NCBI RefSeq assembly: GCF_900221005.1
Contig: NZ_OBQI01000006.1
Location: 310,001-374,000 of the forward strand
Origin: Blastococcus aggregatus
Lineage (GTDB): Bacteria > Actinomycetota > Actinomycetes > Mycobacteriales > Geodermatophilaceae
Direction of reading: 5' to 3'
Length of the DNA: 64,000 nucleotides
Translations under genes and position numbers: made by a program
The notes under the pieces: model-generated
Seen by the model: the letters and a program-made list of their open reading frames with translations, nothing else
Databases searched by the model: none
Told to the model about the DNA's origin: nothing
Shown: positions 13,899 to 22,895 of the stretch, one piece after another
How positions within the stretch are numbered: position 1 is the stretch's first letter
Layout of the letters: every line of letters starts with the position of its first letter

Positions 13899-16481
13899 TC
13901 AGCCGTTCCCGGGAGCGACCGGGGCTACCGGTTCAGCGGGGGCGGGGAGTCCACCCTGCCTCCCCGGGATCGAGGGATCGTTCGGCGCCGGGTCCCGGTC
14001 GTCAGGCGTCCCGTCCCCGTCCGTGTCGACAGGGGCGACCGGGGTCGGCCGCGCTGTCACCGAGGGATCCCGCGGGGCGAAGTCCTGGTCGTCGGGCGTC
14101 CCGTCCCCGTCGGTGTCCACCGGGGTCCTCGGCGCGGGCGGCGTCGTCGTCGTGACCGTCGGGGTGGGCGTCGCCGTCGCGGTCGGCGTCGGCTCCGCGG
14201 TCTGCTCCGGCGTCGGCTCGGGGACGCCCTCGCCGGTGTCGCCCTTGATGGAGGGCGCCGTCGGGAGCTTCTCCTTCGCCGCCCCCTCGAGGACGCCGTC
14301 CATGAACGTCTTCCAGATCGCGCCGGGCAGCCCCGACCCGTAGATGATCCGGCCCTGGGCGTTGCGGATGGGCTCGTAGCGGTCGGTGCCCATCCAGACC
14401 GCCGCGGAGAGCGACGGGGTGTAGCCGACCATCCAGGCATCGGCGTTCTCCTCGTCCGAGGAGCCGACGGTGCCGGTCTTGCTGGCCACCTCGCGGCCGC
14501 CGTCCAGCGCGCGCTTCGAGTACGTGGCGACGTCGCGCAGCGCGTAGGTGACGTCGTTGGCCACGCGGGCGTCCATCACCTGCTCGCCGGCCTGGCCGGT
14601 GTTCTCCAGCAGGACGGTGCCCTCGCTGTCGGTCACCTTGGCCACGAAGTAGGCGTCGCGGCGGATGCCCCCGCTGGCGAAGGTGGCGAAGCCGACGGCC
14701 TGGTCGATGGGGCGCATGTCGTACTGGCCGATGCCCAGACCGGAGTCGACGCCCGCGCTCTGCGGATCGGCGAGCGTCCGGTTGCCGATGAACTGGTCGT
14801 TGCCGCTCTCCCACGTCTCCGGCATGCCGGTGGCGGCCAGGATCGTCTCGCGCACCTTCTCCGGGCCGAGCTCGTAGGTGAGCCCGTAGTAGGTGGTGTT
14901 GAGCGAGCGCTTCATCGCCTCCTCGAGCGTGCAGGAGGGGCAGGACGCGCCACCGGAGTTGCGCACCGGCTTGTCCGGCCGGTCGGGGAAGGTCTTCGAC
15001 GCGCTGCCGTCCCGGCGGGCCGTGACGCTGATGCCCTGCTCGAGCGCGGTGGCCAGCACGTAGGGCTTCACCGAGGAGCCCGGCTGGCGCTGGTTCACGC
15101 CGTAGTCGGTGCCGGTGCCGTTCGGGCCGCCGTAGTAGGCCTGCACCGCACCGGTGCGCGGGTCGACGGCGACCAGCGCCTCGCGCAGCACCGCGCGGTC
15201 CTCGCCCTCCATCACGGTGTTCACCGCGTTGACGGCGATGTCCTGCGAGCGCTTGTCGACGGTGGTGACGATCTTCAGGCCGCCGCCGTAGAGCTGGTCG
15301 TCGGTGTAGCCCTTCGCGCGCAGCTCGGTGAGCGCCCGGCCGACGATCAGGCCCTCCGGGCCGGCGGGGATGCCCATGGACGGCGCCACCTTCGGCAGCA
15401 CGACCGGGTACTGCGACAGCGCCCGCTCCTCGGCCGACAGCCAGCCCTCGCCGACCATCGCGTCGAGCACCAGGCCCCAGCGGTCCTGCGCACCCTCGGG
15501 GTTGGTCTCCGGGTCGTAGGCGCCGGGGCTGCGGATCAGCACGGCGAGCACGGCCGCCTGCTGGGCGGTCAGCTCGGCCGCCGGCACGTCGAAGTAGGTG
15601 GTCGCCGCGGACTCGATGCCGTAGGCACCCCGGCCGAAGTAGATCGTGTTGAGGTAGTTCTCGAGGATCTGCTCCTTCGAGTAGTTGTTGTCCAGCTTGA
15701 TGGCCAGGAAGAGCTCCTGGAACTTGCGGCTGAACGTCTGCTCGGAGTTCTGCAGGATCGCGTTCTTCACGTACTGCTGGGTGATCGTCGAGCCACCCTG
15801 GGTGGAGCCACCGGTCAGGTTGTTCCAGGCGGCGCGGACGATGCCCGTCGCCGAGATGCCCGGGTCGGTGTAGAAATCGCGGTTCTCCGCGGCCAGGATC
15901 GCGTTCTGCGCGGCTTCGCTCACCTGGTCCAGCGGCACGTTGGTGCGGTTCTCGTCGCCGAGGCGCGCGATCTCGGTGGTGCCGTCGGCGTAGTAGACGA
16001 CCGTGGTCTGGGCGTTGGTGATCGAGTCCGGGCTGGGCACCTCGGTGCTGGCGTAGACGACGCCGATGAAGACGCAGAACAGCACGAACAGCCCGCCGAG
16101 GACGCCGGCGCCGATCTTCAGCCGGCGACGACGGCGCTGCTTCTTCGTGCGGGCCGGACGGCCCTTGCCACCCGAGGGCTTGCCGCCCGACGGGGGGCGG
16201 CCACCGGAACCCGGCGGACGGCCGGACCCGGGCGGGCCACCGGAACCGGGGGGACGACCACCGGAGCCCGGCGGACGGCCGCCGCCCGCGCCGCCGCTGC
16301 GGGCGGCCGTGGTGCGCGCGCCCCGGCTCGGCGGGACCGCCGGGCGACGAGCGCCCGAGCCGGCGCCGGAGCCGCGTGCGGCGCCACCACCGCCACCCGT
16401 GCTCCGGGTGCGGGCGGGGGCCGGACGGTGCACCGAGCCGGCGCGCGGTCCGACGGTCGAGGTCTCGTCGTGGATCGGCAC
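13899..16481 (-). CDS. ponA: Bifunctional class A penicillin-binding protein with calcium-repeat tail
   Basis: 860 residues. A basic, Gly/Pro/Ser-rich cytoplasmic head of about 120 residues precedes one membrane span (LKIGAGVLGGLFVLFCVFIG). The glycosyltransferase domain carries AENRDFY with the catalytic Glu and GGSTITQQ; the transpeptidase has SSVK, SLNTT (SxN) and SKTGT. It polymerises lipid II and cross-links peptides. The tail is Pro/Thr-rich (TPTATATPTPTV) and ends with two DTDGDGTPDD thrombospondin-type-3-like repeats, which normally bind calcium; that is unusual for a PBP. GTG at 16481 is the start, with AAAGGGG 8 nt upstream. Neighbours match mycobacterial ponA1. Confidence 0.95.
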   Translation of the reverse strand: MPIHDETSTVGPRAGSVHRPAPARTRSTGGGGGAARGSGAGSGARRPAVPPSRGARTTAARSGGAGGGRPPGSGGRPPGSGGPPGSGRPPGSGGRPPSGGKPSGGKGRPARTKKQRRRRRLKIGAGVLGGLFVLFCVFIGVVYASTEVPSPDSITNAQTTVVYYADGTTEIARLGDENRTNVPLDQVSEAAQNAILAAENRDFYTDPGISATGIVRAAWNNLTGGSTQGGSTITQQYVKNAILQNSEQTFSRKFQELFLAIKLDNNYSKEQILENYLNTIYFGRGAYGIESAATTYFDVPAAELTAQQAAVLAVLIRSPGAYDPETNPEGAQDRWGLVLDAMVGEGWLSAEERALSQYPVVLPKVAPSMGIPAGPEGLIVGRALTELRAKGYTDDQLYGGGLKIVTTVDKRSQDIAVNAVNTVMEGEDRAVLREALVAVDPRTGAVQAYYGGPNGTGTDYGVNQRQPGSSVKPYVLATALEQGISVTARRDGSASKTFPDRPDKPVRNSGGASCPSCTLEEAMKRSLNTTYYGLTYELGPEKVRETILAATGMPETWESGNDQFIGNRTLADPQSAGVDSGLGIGQYDMRPIDQAVGFATFASGGIRRDAYFVAKVTDSEGTVLLENTGQAGEQVMDARVANDVTYALRDVATYSKRALDGGREVASKTGTVGSSDEENADAWMVGYTPSLSAAVWMGTDRYEPIRNAQGRIIYGSGLPGAIWKTFMDGVLEGAAKEKLPTAPSIKGDTGEGVPEPTPEQTAEPTPTATATPTPTVTTTTPPAPRTPVDTDGDGTPDDQDFAPRDPSVTARPTPVAPVDTDGDGTPDDRDPAPNDPSIPGRQGGLPAPAEPVAPVAPGNG

Positions 16482-16645
16482 GCGATGAACCCCTTTCTGA
16501 CTGGTGGTGGGCGACGGGCACGGCCCTGGTCGCAGCCTGGCGTCTTCAGCTGTGGGTACGGGGGAGGTCCTCGTCCGTCGGAGCCCTGGCGGGGCTGCAG
16601 TGACGGAGGGGTCCGCCGGGGCGGGCCGACGATCGGTCGTCGGCA

Positions 16646-17059
16646 CTAATCCGTGGCGGTCCGGCGCCGCCCCCGCTGGGGCCGGCGTCCCGGGACCGGC
16701 TCGGCTCCGAGCACGTACGAGCACTCGAGATGGTTCCAGCCGCACCCCCGGCACACCTCGACGGCGTACACGGTGAACTCCTCCTGGGCGGCGTCCATGC
16801 GGGCCAGCTCGACCGGGCTCTTCGCCTGGCCGGCGACCGGGCCGAGGCGGTCGCCGTACACGTAGTTCACGCGGGTGAGGCGCTCCCGGCGGCACACCGG
16901 GCAGGGCGCGTCGGTCGCCTCGCCGTGGTACTTCGCCGCCCGGGACAGGTAGGGACTGGCGTCGCAGACCTCGAACAACCCGGTGCGCCCGGCGTACACG
17001 TCGGCCAGGACGGCTCGCCTCTGCAGCGAGTAGTCCACGACGGATCGACGTCCGGGCAC
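16646..17059 (-). CDS. DUF5318 family protein with zinc-ribbon-like cysteines
   Basis: 137 residues. Two CxxC pairs occur: CPVC in the middle (near residue 53) and CRGCGWNHLECSY towards the end, suggesting a metal-binding domain. The body (SLQRRAVLADVYAGRTGLFE) matches the DUF5318 family, found upstream of ponA in actinobacteria (Rv0049 in M. tuberculosis); its function is unknown. Start GTG at 17059: AATGTA at 17066-17071 reads as TACATT on the coding strand, 6 nt upstream, so the mRNA looks leaderless. It diverges from padR. Confidence 0.85.
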   Translation of the reverse strand: MPGRRSVVDYSLQRRAVLADVYAGRTGLFEVCDASPYLSRAAKYHGEATDAPCPVCRRERLTRVNYVYGDRLGPVAGQAKSPVELARMDAAQEEFTVYAVEVCRGCGWNHLECSYVLGAEPVPGRRPQRGRRRTATD

Positions 17060-17155
17060 CGCGCCAATGTACGTGGCGGGCGCCCTCGGCCGGAGGTCAG
17101 CGAGCTGTGTCACCTGCGTCGACGCCCATGGCCACTTGCCACGCCGGGGCTCCCC

Positions 17156-17178
17156 CGATGTATCGTGCCGATACATCG
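17156..17178. promoter_or_regulatory. PadR operator
   Basis: CGATGTATCG-TGC-CGATACATCG is a perfect 10-3-10 inverted repeat containing the ATGT(N)ACAT core typical of PadR-family operators. It ends 23 bp before the padR start and lies in the padR/DUF5318 divergent region, so PadR probably represses its own operon including ino1. Confidence 0.75.
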
Positions 17179-17201
17179 ACCGCAGGGTCCGAGGAGGCGT
17201 G

Positions 17202-17894
17202 GTGCTCGAGTTCGCCATCCTCGGTCTGCTGCACCAGGCGCCGATGCACGGGTACGAGCTGCGCAAGCAGCTCGCGCACGTGCTCGGCGGGCTGCGCAGC
17301 ATCTCCTACGGCTCGCTGTATCCCGCGCTCAAGCGGATGCGGGCGGCCGGACTCATCAGCACCGATGAGCCCGACCCGCACGCGCTGCTGCCGGCGGACG
17401 CTCCGCCGCTCACCGGCCGGCGCGGGAAGGTGGTCTACACGATCACCGCGGAGGGCAAGGAGCGCTTCCACGACCTGGTCAGCCAGACCGGGCCGGAGGC
17501 GTACGACGACGGTGGGCTCTTCGGGGTCCGCCTCGCCTTCTTCGGGCACACGGCCTCCGACGTACGACTGCGGATCCTCGAGGGCCGCCGTCGCACCGTC
17601 GAGCGGCAGCGCGAAGGGTTGCGGTCCTCACTGTCGCGGACCCGCGAGCGGTTCGACCGCTACACCCTCGAGCTGCAGCGCCACGGCCTGGAATCGGTGG
17701 ACCGCGAGGTCCGCTGGCTCTCGGAGCTGATCGATTCCGAACGCCGCGAGGCGTCGGGCAGCACGGCAGGACGCGAGGAGCCGGGCGCTGCGCCGGCACC
17801 GGCGGCCCCTGCACCGTCATCCGCGGACCGCACCCGGTCCGCGTCCGTCGGACCCGCTGAGGGTCCAGGGGAAGGAGAGCCATGGGCTCCGTGA
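17202..17894 (+). CDS. PadR-family transcriptional regulator
   Basis: 230 residues. The N-terminal winged helix is textbook PadR ([20 protein letters not shown], then [18 protein letters not shown] and the wing [18 protein letters not shown]). A C-terminal coiled-coil-like half ([20 protein letters not shown]) serves dimerisation, and a low-complexity Ala/Pro tail follows. GTG at 17202 gives the usual V/M-L-E-F start; GTG at 17199 is an alternative. Its 3' end overlaps ino1 by 13 nt, so the two are translationally coupled. The palindrome at 17156-17178 is the likely operator. In mycobacteria the homologous Rv0047c also sits beside ino1, which suggests control of inositol synthesis. Confidence 0.92.
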   Translation: MLEFAILGLLHQAPMHGYELRKQLAHVLGGLRSISYGSLYPALKRMRAAGLISTDEPDPHALLPADAPPLTGRRGKVVYTITAEGKERFHDLVSQTGPEAYDDGGLFGVRLAFFGHTASDVRLRILEGRRRTVERQREGLRSSLSRTRERFDRYTLELQRHGLESVDREVRWLSELIDSERREASGSTAGREEPGAAPAPAAPAPSSADRTRSASVGPAEGPGEGEPWAP

Positions 17895-18961
17895 AGGTCG
17901 CCATCGTCGGCGTCGGCAACTGCGCCGCATCGCTCGTGCAGGGCGTGCACTACTACCGCGACGCGGACGAGTCCGCGTCGGTTCCCGGCCTGATGCACGT
18001 CCGTTTCGGCGAGTACCACGTCTCGGACATCGAGTTCGTCGCCGCGTTCGACGTGGACGCCAAGAAGGTCGGCCGTGACCTCTCCGAGGCCATCGTCGCC
18101 AGCGAGAACAACACGATCAAGATCTGCGACGTCCCGCCGCTCGGCATCGCCGTCCAGCGCGGCACCACCCTCGACGGCCTCGGCAAGTACTACCGGGAGA
18201 CCATCGAGGAGTCCGACGACACCCCGGTCGACATGGTCGCCGCCCTGCGGGAGTCCGGCGCCGACGTCCTCGTCTGCTACCTCCCCGTGGGCTCGCAGGC
18301 CGCCGCCGAGTTCTACGCCCAGGCCGCGATCGACGCCGGCGTCGCGTTCGTCAACGCGCTCCCGGTCTTCATCGCCGGAACCAAGGAGTGGGCGGACAAG
18401 TTCACCGCCGCGGGCGTGCCGATCGTCGGTGACGACATCAAGAGCCAGGTCGGCGCCACGATCACCCACCGCGTGCTCGCCAAGCTCTTCGAGGACCGCG
18501 GCGTGCAGCTCGACCGCACGATGCAGCTGAACGTCGGCGGCAACATGGACTTCAAGAACATGCTCGAGCGCGAGCGCCTGGAGTCCAAGAAGATCTCCAA
18601 GACCCAGGCCGTCACCAGCCAGGTCGACCGGGACATGGGCAAGGACAACGTGCACATCGGCCCGTCGGACCACGTGCCGTGGCTCTCGGACCGCAAGTGG
18701 GCCTACGTCCGCCTCGAGGGCCGCGCGTTCGGCGACGTCCCCCTGAGCCTGGAGTACAAGCTCGAGGTCTGGGACTCCCCGAACTCGGCCGGCATCATCA
18801 TCGACGCCGTCCGCGCCGCGAAGATCGCCAAGGACCGCGGCATCGGCGGCCCGATCCTGTCGGCGTCCTCGTACTTCATGAAGTCGCCGCCGGTCCAGTA
18901 CGACGACAGCCAGGCGCGGGACGCCGTCGAGGCGTTCATCCGCGGCGACATCGAGCGCTGA
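17882..18961 (+). CDS. ino1: Inositol-3-phosphate synthase
   Basis: A 359-residue NAD-dependent enzyme converting glucose 6-phosphate to inositol 1-phosphate, the source of mycothiol and phosphatidylinositol in actinobacteria. The Rossmann start [16 protein letters not shown], the [11 protein letters not shown] loop, [16 protein letters not shown] and LNVGGNMDF are all family motifs. AAGGAGAG lies before the ATG inside the end of padR. The gene overlaps padR by 13 nt and is followed by a strong terminator, giving a padR-ino1 operon under PadR control. Confidence 0.96.
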   Translation: MGSVKVAIVGVGNCAASLVQGVHYYRDADESASVPGLMHVRFGEYHVSDIEFVAAFDVDAKKVGRDLSEAIVASENNTIKICDVPPLGIAVQRGTTLDGLGKYYRETIEESDDTPVDMVAALRESGADVLVCYLPVGSQAAAEFYAQAAIDAGVAFVNALPVFIAGTKEWADKFTAAGVPIVGDDIKSQVGATITHRVLAKLFEDRGVQLDRTMQLNVGGNMDFKNMLERERLESKKISKTQAVTSQVDRDMGKDNVHIGPSDHVPWLSDRKWAYVRLEGRAFGDVPLSLEYKLEVWDSPNSAGIIIDAVRAAKIAKDRGIGGPILSASSYFMKSPPVQYDDSQARDAVEAFIRGDIER

Positions 18962-18980
18962 CGACCGCTTCCCCGCACGC

Positions 18981-19022
18981 CGACGAGGCCCGCGTCCCCA
19001 TCCGGGGGCGCGGGCCTCGTCG
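18981..19022 (+). terminator. Terminator after ino1
   Basis: Long GC-rich hairpin: arms from CGACGAGGCCCGCG (18981 on) to CGCGGGCCTCGTCG (ending 19022), loop around ATCC, starting 20 bp past the stop. Confidence 0.85.
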
Positions 19023-19065
19023 CGTCGTCCCGTGGCCGGGGACCTGGCCTCCTACGCTGACGGCC

Positions 19066-19818
19066 ATGCGGCTCCCGACCCACGCGCTGCCGGCAGTCGC
19101 CCTGGTGCTGGCGCTGGCGACCGGCTGCGCCGGGGACGACGGCCGGCGGACCGCCGGGGACGACGTGACCGCGCAGGAGGCGGCCCTCCTCGCCGGGCTG
19201 CTGCACCGCAACCACACCGAGGGCGGCGCCGACTTCGTGGTCACCGCCCCCTTCGGCCCGGGCGCGGTGCTCACCCTCGTCGGGGAGGTCGACTTCCGTG
19301 CCGGGACCGGCCGCGCGCAGGCCGTGACCAGCACCGACGGTGACGACGTGGTCCGCACCGTGTTCTTCACCCGCGAGCAGCTCTGGTTCGGGGACGTGCC
19401 GGGGGTGACCGAGGCGCTGGCCGACTCGGGTGCGACCTTCCTCAGCCGCCCGATGGCCACCGGCGACGGCGAGACCCCGCTGGTCGACGTCCTGGTGACC
19501 GTGCTGCTCGGCCTGTCCGCCGACGGTGACGACGCCCCGGCCGGCTTCCTCGACGGCGACTACAGCTGGCAGGGGCGGCGGTCGATCGACGGCCGGCCCA
19601 CGGACCTCTTCGGCCTGCCGGGGGACCGCACGGTCGCGGTCTCCTCCACCGAGGACGTGCTCGTGCAGTTCGCCACGCCGCTGCCGGCCGCCGACGGCGA
19701 GCTGGAGGCGACGACGACGCTGGCCGAGCACGGCCGCCGCTCGCTGGACCTGCCGGACGAGGCGCAGACCGCGCCGGTGGCCGACCATCCCGAGCTCGCC
19801 GCGGCGCTGGGGCTCTAG
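19066..19818 (+). CDS. Putative lipoprotein of unknown function
   Basis: 250 residues. A type II signal peptide (LPAVALVLALATGC) ends in a lipobox with Cys near residue 22, so the protein is probably lipid-anchored outside the membrane. The mature part alternates beta strands (GADFVVTAPFGPGAVLTLVG, RTVFFTREQLWFG), reminiscent of LppX/LprG-type folds, but the match is only general. Start ATG at 19066 with TACGCT (19053-19058) 7 nt upstream suggests a leaderless transcript. It stands alone between two terminators. Confidence 0.75.
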   Translation: MRLPTHALPAVALVLALATGCAGDDGRRTAGDDVTAQEAALLAGLLHRNHTEGGADFVVTAPFGPGAVLTLVGEVDFRAGTGRAQAVTSTDGDDVVRTVFFTREQLWFGDVPGVTEALADSGATFLSRPMATGDGETPLVDVLVTVLLGLSADGDDAPAGFLDGDYSWQGRRSIDGRPTDLFGLPGDRTVAVSSTEDVLVQFATPLPAADGELEATTTLAEHGRRSLDLPDEAQTAPVADHPELAAALGL

Positions 19819-19850
19819 GGCTCGTCCGCAGCGGAGGCGGACGGAGAAGT

Positions 19851-19887
19851 GGGAAGGGGCGGCCTCTTCCCCAGACCGCCCCTTCCC
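19851..19887. terminator. Bidirectional terminator
   Basis: GGGAAGGGGCGG (19851-19862) pairs with CCGCCCCTTCCC (19876-19887), a 12-bp perfect stem between the convergent lipoprotein and YqgE genes. Confidence 0.8.
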
Positions 19888-19928
19888 GGGTACTTCCTAC
19901 CAGATGCGCGGCGTTCCGGCAGCCATCC

Positions 19929-20594
19929 TCAGTTGATCGTCGGGTCGACCGGCGCGGTCCGGAGGACGGCGAGCCGGCCCGTCTGGCGGCCCACGACCGC
20001 GCGCCACAGCTGCGACCCGGAGACCTCGGTGAAGACGTCGTCCGGCGAGCCCGGCAGGCAGGCCCAGGCGCCCTCGGCCAGCTCACCGGCCAGCTGCCCG
20101 GGCGACCAGCCGGCGTAGCCGGCGAAGACGCGCAGGTCCTGCACCGATCCGGCCAGCGGTTCCGGGTCGACGTCGAGGTCGAGGAGGTGGACCCCGTCGG
20201 CGACGGGGCGCAGCCCGCTGTCCGGCGGCGGGCCGCTGCCGGCGCAGCGGGCCAGGCACAGCGCGGTGTCGGTCTCGCACGGCCCGCCGACGTGGAACAC
20301 GCCGGGCTCGACGGCGAGGTCGCACCAGCCGGGCAGCACGTCGCGGATCTGCACCTGGCTGGGGCTGCCGAGAACCACGCCGAGCGTGCCGGTCTCGGAG
20401 TGGTCGAGCACGTAGATCACCGATCCCGCGAAGGTGGGGTCGGTGAGGCCGGGCATGGCCACGAGCAGCGAGCCGGGGCGCACGTCCGCGAGCTCGCCGA
20501 TGGAGAGCGCGGGCATCGGCGCACGTCGGCGACCGGTCACGGGCCGCGCGGGCGGTCCGGACTCGGGATCGGGCGAGGCGGGCACCGGGGTCAT
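19929..20594 (-). CDS. UPF0301 (YqgE/AlgH) family protein
   Basis: 221 residues. Family motifs are clear: GSLLVAMPGLTDPTFAGSVI, DHSETGTLGVVL, GGP(C) and FAGYAGWSPGQLAGELAEGAW. The molecular function of YqgE is not settled. ATG at 20594 is the listed start, but the core family begins nearer MPALSIGELADV (20514), so the first 26 residues may be extra. Adjacent and divergent to an MFS transporter, as in M. tuberculosis (Rv0038/Rv0037c). Confidence 0.9.
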   Translation of the reverse strand: MTPVPASPDPESGPPARPVTGRRRAPMPALSIGELADVRPGSLLVAMPGLTDPTFAGSVIYVLDHSETGTLGVVLGSPSQVQIRDVLPGWCDLAVEPGVFHVGGPCETDTALCLARCAGSGPPPDSGLRPVADGVHLLDLDVDPEPLAGSVQDLRVFAGYAGWSPGQLAGELAEGAWACLPGSPDDVFTEVSGSQLWRAVVGRQTGRLAVLRTAPVDPTIN

Positions 20595-20663
20595 CACCTC
20601 CAGTGTGCCCCACCTCGCGGCTGCCGGCGCCGTGCCGATCGCCACTCCTCCTAGGGTGGGCCG

Positions 20664-21971
20664 GTGCGGGAGGACGGGGCGACGGTGCGGTCGCTCCTGG
20701 CCCGCGGCGACTTCCGGCGGCTGTTCGGGACCCGGCTGCTCTCCCAGTTCGGCGACGGCGTCTTCCAGGCCGCGCTGGCCGGCACGGTGCTGTTCAACCC
20801 GCAGCGCGCCACCGACCCGCTCGACGTCGCCGCCGCCTTCGCGGTCCTGCTGCTGCCCTGGTCGGTGCTGGGTCCCTTCGCCGGCGTCCTGCTGGACCGC
20901 TGGAGCCGGCGCACGGTGCTGCTGCGCGCCAACGTGGTGCGGGCGCTGCTGGTCGCGGTCGCCGCCGCGGTGATCTCCGGCGGCGTCGACGGCGTCCCCT
21001 TCTACCTCGCCGGCCTCGCGGTCTTCTCGGTCAACCGGTTCGTCCTGGCGGCGCTGTCGGCGGGGCTGCCGCACACGACGGACGCGCTCGTGCCGGCGAA
21101 CGCGCTGTCCACGACGTCGGGCTCGGTCGCCACCGTCGCCGGCGGCGGTGCCGCGCTCCTGCTGCTGCCGCTCGTCGGGTCCGGGGACGCCGGGTACGCC
21201 GCGATCGCGCTCGCCTCGGCGCTGCCCTACCTGGCCGCCTCCGCCGTCGTCTCCGGGTTCGACCGCGGCTACCTCGGTCCGGACGGGGTGGTCGGGGCCG
21301 ATGCGGTCGGGGTCGGGGTGGCCGGGGTCGGGGCCCGGGGCGTCGTCGCCGGCCTGGTGGACGGCGCCCGGCACGCCTGGGCGCGACCGCCGGCCGCCGC
21401 CGCGCTGGCCGCCATCGGCCTGCACCGCGTCTGCTTCGGCCTGCTGACCCTGATGACGCTGCTGCTCCACCGCGGCCCGTTCGAGGACGCGGCCGGCCTG
21501 CTCCGGGGCGGCCTGGCCGGTCTCGGCCAGCTGGTGGCGGCGATCGCGGCGGGTTCGCTGCTCGCGGCGGCGCTCACCCCGCCGGCGGTGCGCCGCGCGG
21601 GCCGCGTCCGCTGGACGGTGGGGCTGCTGCTGTCCGGCGCCGTCGCCCAGGTGCTGCTCGGGCTGCCCTTCACGCCGGCCGGCGTGGTGGCCGGCGGTTT
21701 CGTGCTGGGTCTGGTCGGCCAGGGCGTGAAGATCTGCGTCGACGCGACCCTGCAGGAGACGGTCGACGACGACTTCCGCGGCCGGGTCTTCTCCGTCTAC
21801 GACACCCTGTTCAACGTCGCGTTCGTCGGCGCCGTCGTGGTCGCCGCCCTCGTGCTCCCGGAGTCGGGCCGGTCGGTGCCGGTGCTCCTGGCCGTCGGCG
21901 CCGGCTACCTGCTCGCCGTCGTCGCCTACCTGGGCATCCGCCGCCGGGCTCCGCTGGCGTCCCCGGCCTGA
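20664..21971 (+). CDS. MFS transporter
   Basis: 435 residues with about twelve hydrophobic spans. The N-terminus RRLFGTRLLSQFGDGVFQAAL and loop LDRWSRRTVLLRANVVRALL are typical of major facilitator proteins of the Rv0037c/MFS_1 type, and VFSVYDTLFNVAFVGAVVVA forms a late helix. Substrate unknown. GTG at 20664 follows TAGGGT (20652-20657) by 6 nt, a leaderless pattern. The central loop (GVVGADAVGVGVAGVG) is a Gly/Val-rich low-complexity insertion. Confidence 0.9.
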   Translation: MREDGATVRSLLARGDFRRLFGTRLLSQFGDGVFQAALAGTVLFNPQRATDPLDVAAAFAVLLLPWSVLGPFAGVLLDRWSRRTVLLRANVVRALLVAVAAAVISGGVDGVPFYLAGLAVFSVNRFVLAALSAGLPHTTDALVPANALSTTSGSVATVAGGGAALLLLPLVGSGDAGYAAIALASALPYLAASAVVSGFDRGYLGPDGVVGADAVGVGVAGVGARGVVAGLVDGARHAWARPPAAAALAAIGLHRVCFGLLTLMTLLLHRGPFEDAAGLLRGGLAGLGQLVAAIAAGSLLAAALTPPAVRRAGRVRWTVGLLLSGAVAQVLLGLPFTPAGVVAGGFVLGLVGQGVKICVDATLQETVDDDFRGRVFSVYDTLFNVAFVGAVVVAALVLPESGRSVPVLLAVGAGYLLAVVAYLGIRRRAPLASPA

Positions 21972-21989
21972 CGGTGCCGGTCCGCCGGC

Positions 21990-22880
21990 TCACAGCTCCG
22001 GCACGCACCGCCCCGCACCGAGGCGGGCCAGCCCGGTGAGGTCTCCGGTGGCCAGCTCGGTGAGCTCGGACTGCACCTCCGGGTACATCAGCTGGGTGGC
22101 GTCGTCGACGTGCGCGAGCCCCACCAGGTGGCCCAGTTCGTGCAGCACGATCGCCTCGACGACCGCCCGGCCGCTGCGGCGCTCCAGCACCGGTGTGATC
22201 TGCGGGGCGTCGAGCGCCACGGTGCCGGTGACGTAGACGGTCGGCCCGCCCCCCAGGGACACCCCGGCACTGCCGGCCTGACCGACGACGTCGCCGGCCA
22301 GGGCGGGCTCCTCCTGCTCGGTCTGCCAGGCGATGAGCACCGGCGCCCAGCGGTCGCCGTAGCGCTCGGGCTGGTAGACGGGGCGGTCCGGCAGCAGGAG
22401 CTCGTCGCTGGCGCCGTCGTGCACGAAGCGCAACCCGGTCACCTCCGCGATCCGCGCGACGGCGGCGTGCACGAGCGGCTCGCCGCCGGGCGGGGCGCCG
22501 AGGCCGTTGACCACGTAGTGGATCGGCCGGCAGGGGTCGTAGGCCACCGGGGTGACCCCGTCGGCCTGCAGGGCCGTGAAGGCGTGCGTCCCGCCCTGCG
22601 GGGGCGGGGGTTGCGGCACGCCCAGCGGCACGTCGGCGGCCTCGCGGCCCGGCGTCGGCCGGTCCCGGGGCTTCTCCGGGACCGGGGGCGGCGGGGGTGG
22701 CTCCGGGAGCACGTCGGGCTGCGCGGTGACCTGCACCGCCCAGGGCAGCCCACCGGGCCCGCCGAGCACCCCCGCGCCGAGGACGGCGAGCAGCAGCACC
22801 AGCACGACGCCGGCTCCGCGCAGCAGCCGCCGCAGTGCTCTCACAGGAGCACTCTCGGCCGTGGAGGCCCCGACCGGCAC
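21990..22880 (-). CDS. Membrane-anchored zinc metalloprotease (matrixin-like)
   Basis: 296 residues. One N-terminal membrane segment (GVVLVLLLAVLGAGVLGG) and a Pro-rich stalk (EPPPPPPVPEKP) lead to an extracytoplasmic protease domain of about 190 residues. The zinc site HELGHLVGLAH is followed by DDATQLMYPEV, which supplies the Met-turn, so this is a metzincin close to matrixins (peptidase M10). Substrate unknown; it faces the wall. It is 15 bp downstream of pcnA on the same strand. Confidence 0.88.
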   Translation of the reverse strand: MPVGASTAESAPVRALRRLLRGAGVVLVLLLAVLGAGVLGGPGGLPWAVQVTAQPDVLPEPPPPPPVPEKPRDRPTPGREAADVPLGVPQPPPPQGGTHAFTALQADGVTPVAYDPCRPIHYVVNGLGAPPGGEPLVHAAVARIAEVTGLRFVHDGASDELLLPDRPVYQPERYGDRWAPVLIAWQTEQEEPALAGDVVGQAGSAGVSLGGGPTVYVTGTVALDAPQITPVLERRSGRAVVEAIVLHELGHLVGLAHVDDATQLMYPEVQSELTELATGDLTGLARLGAGRCVPEL

Positions 22881-22895
22881 CCGGCGCGCCGGGAC

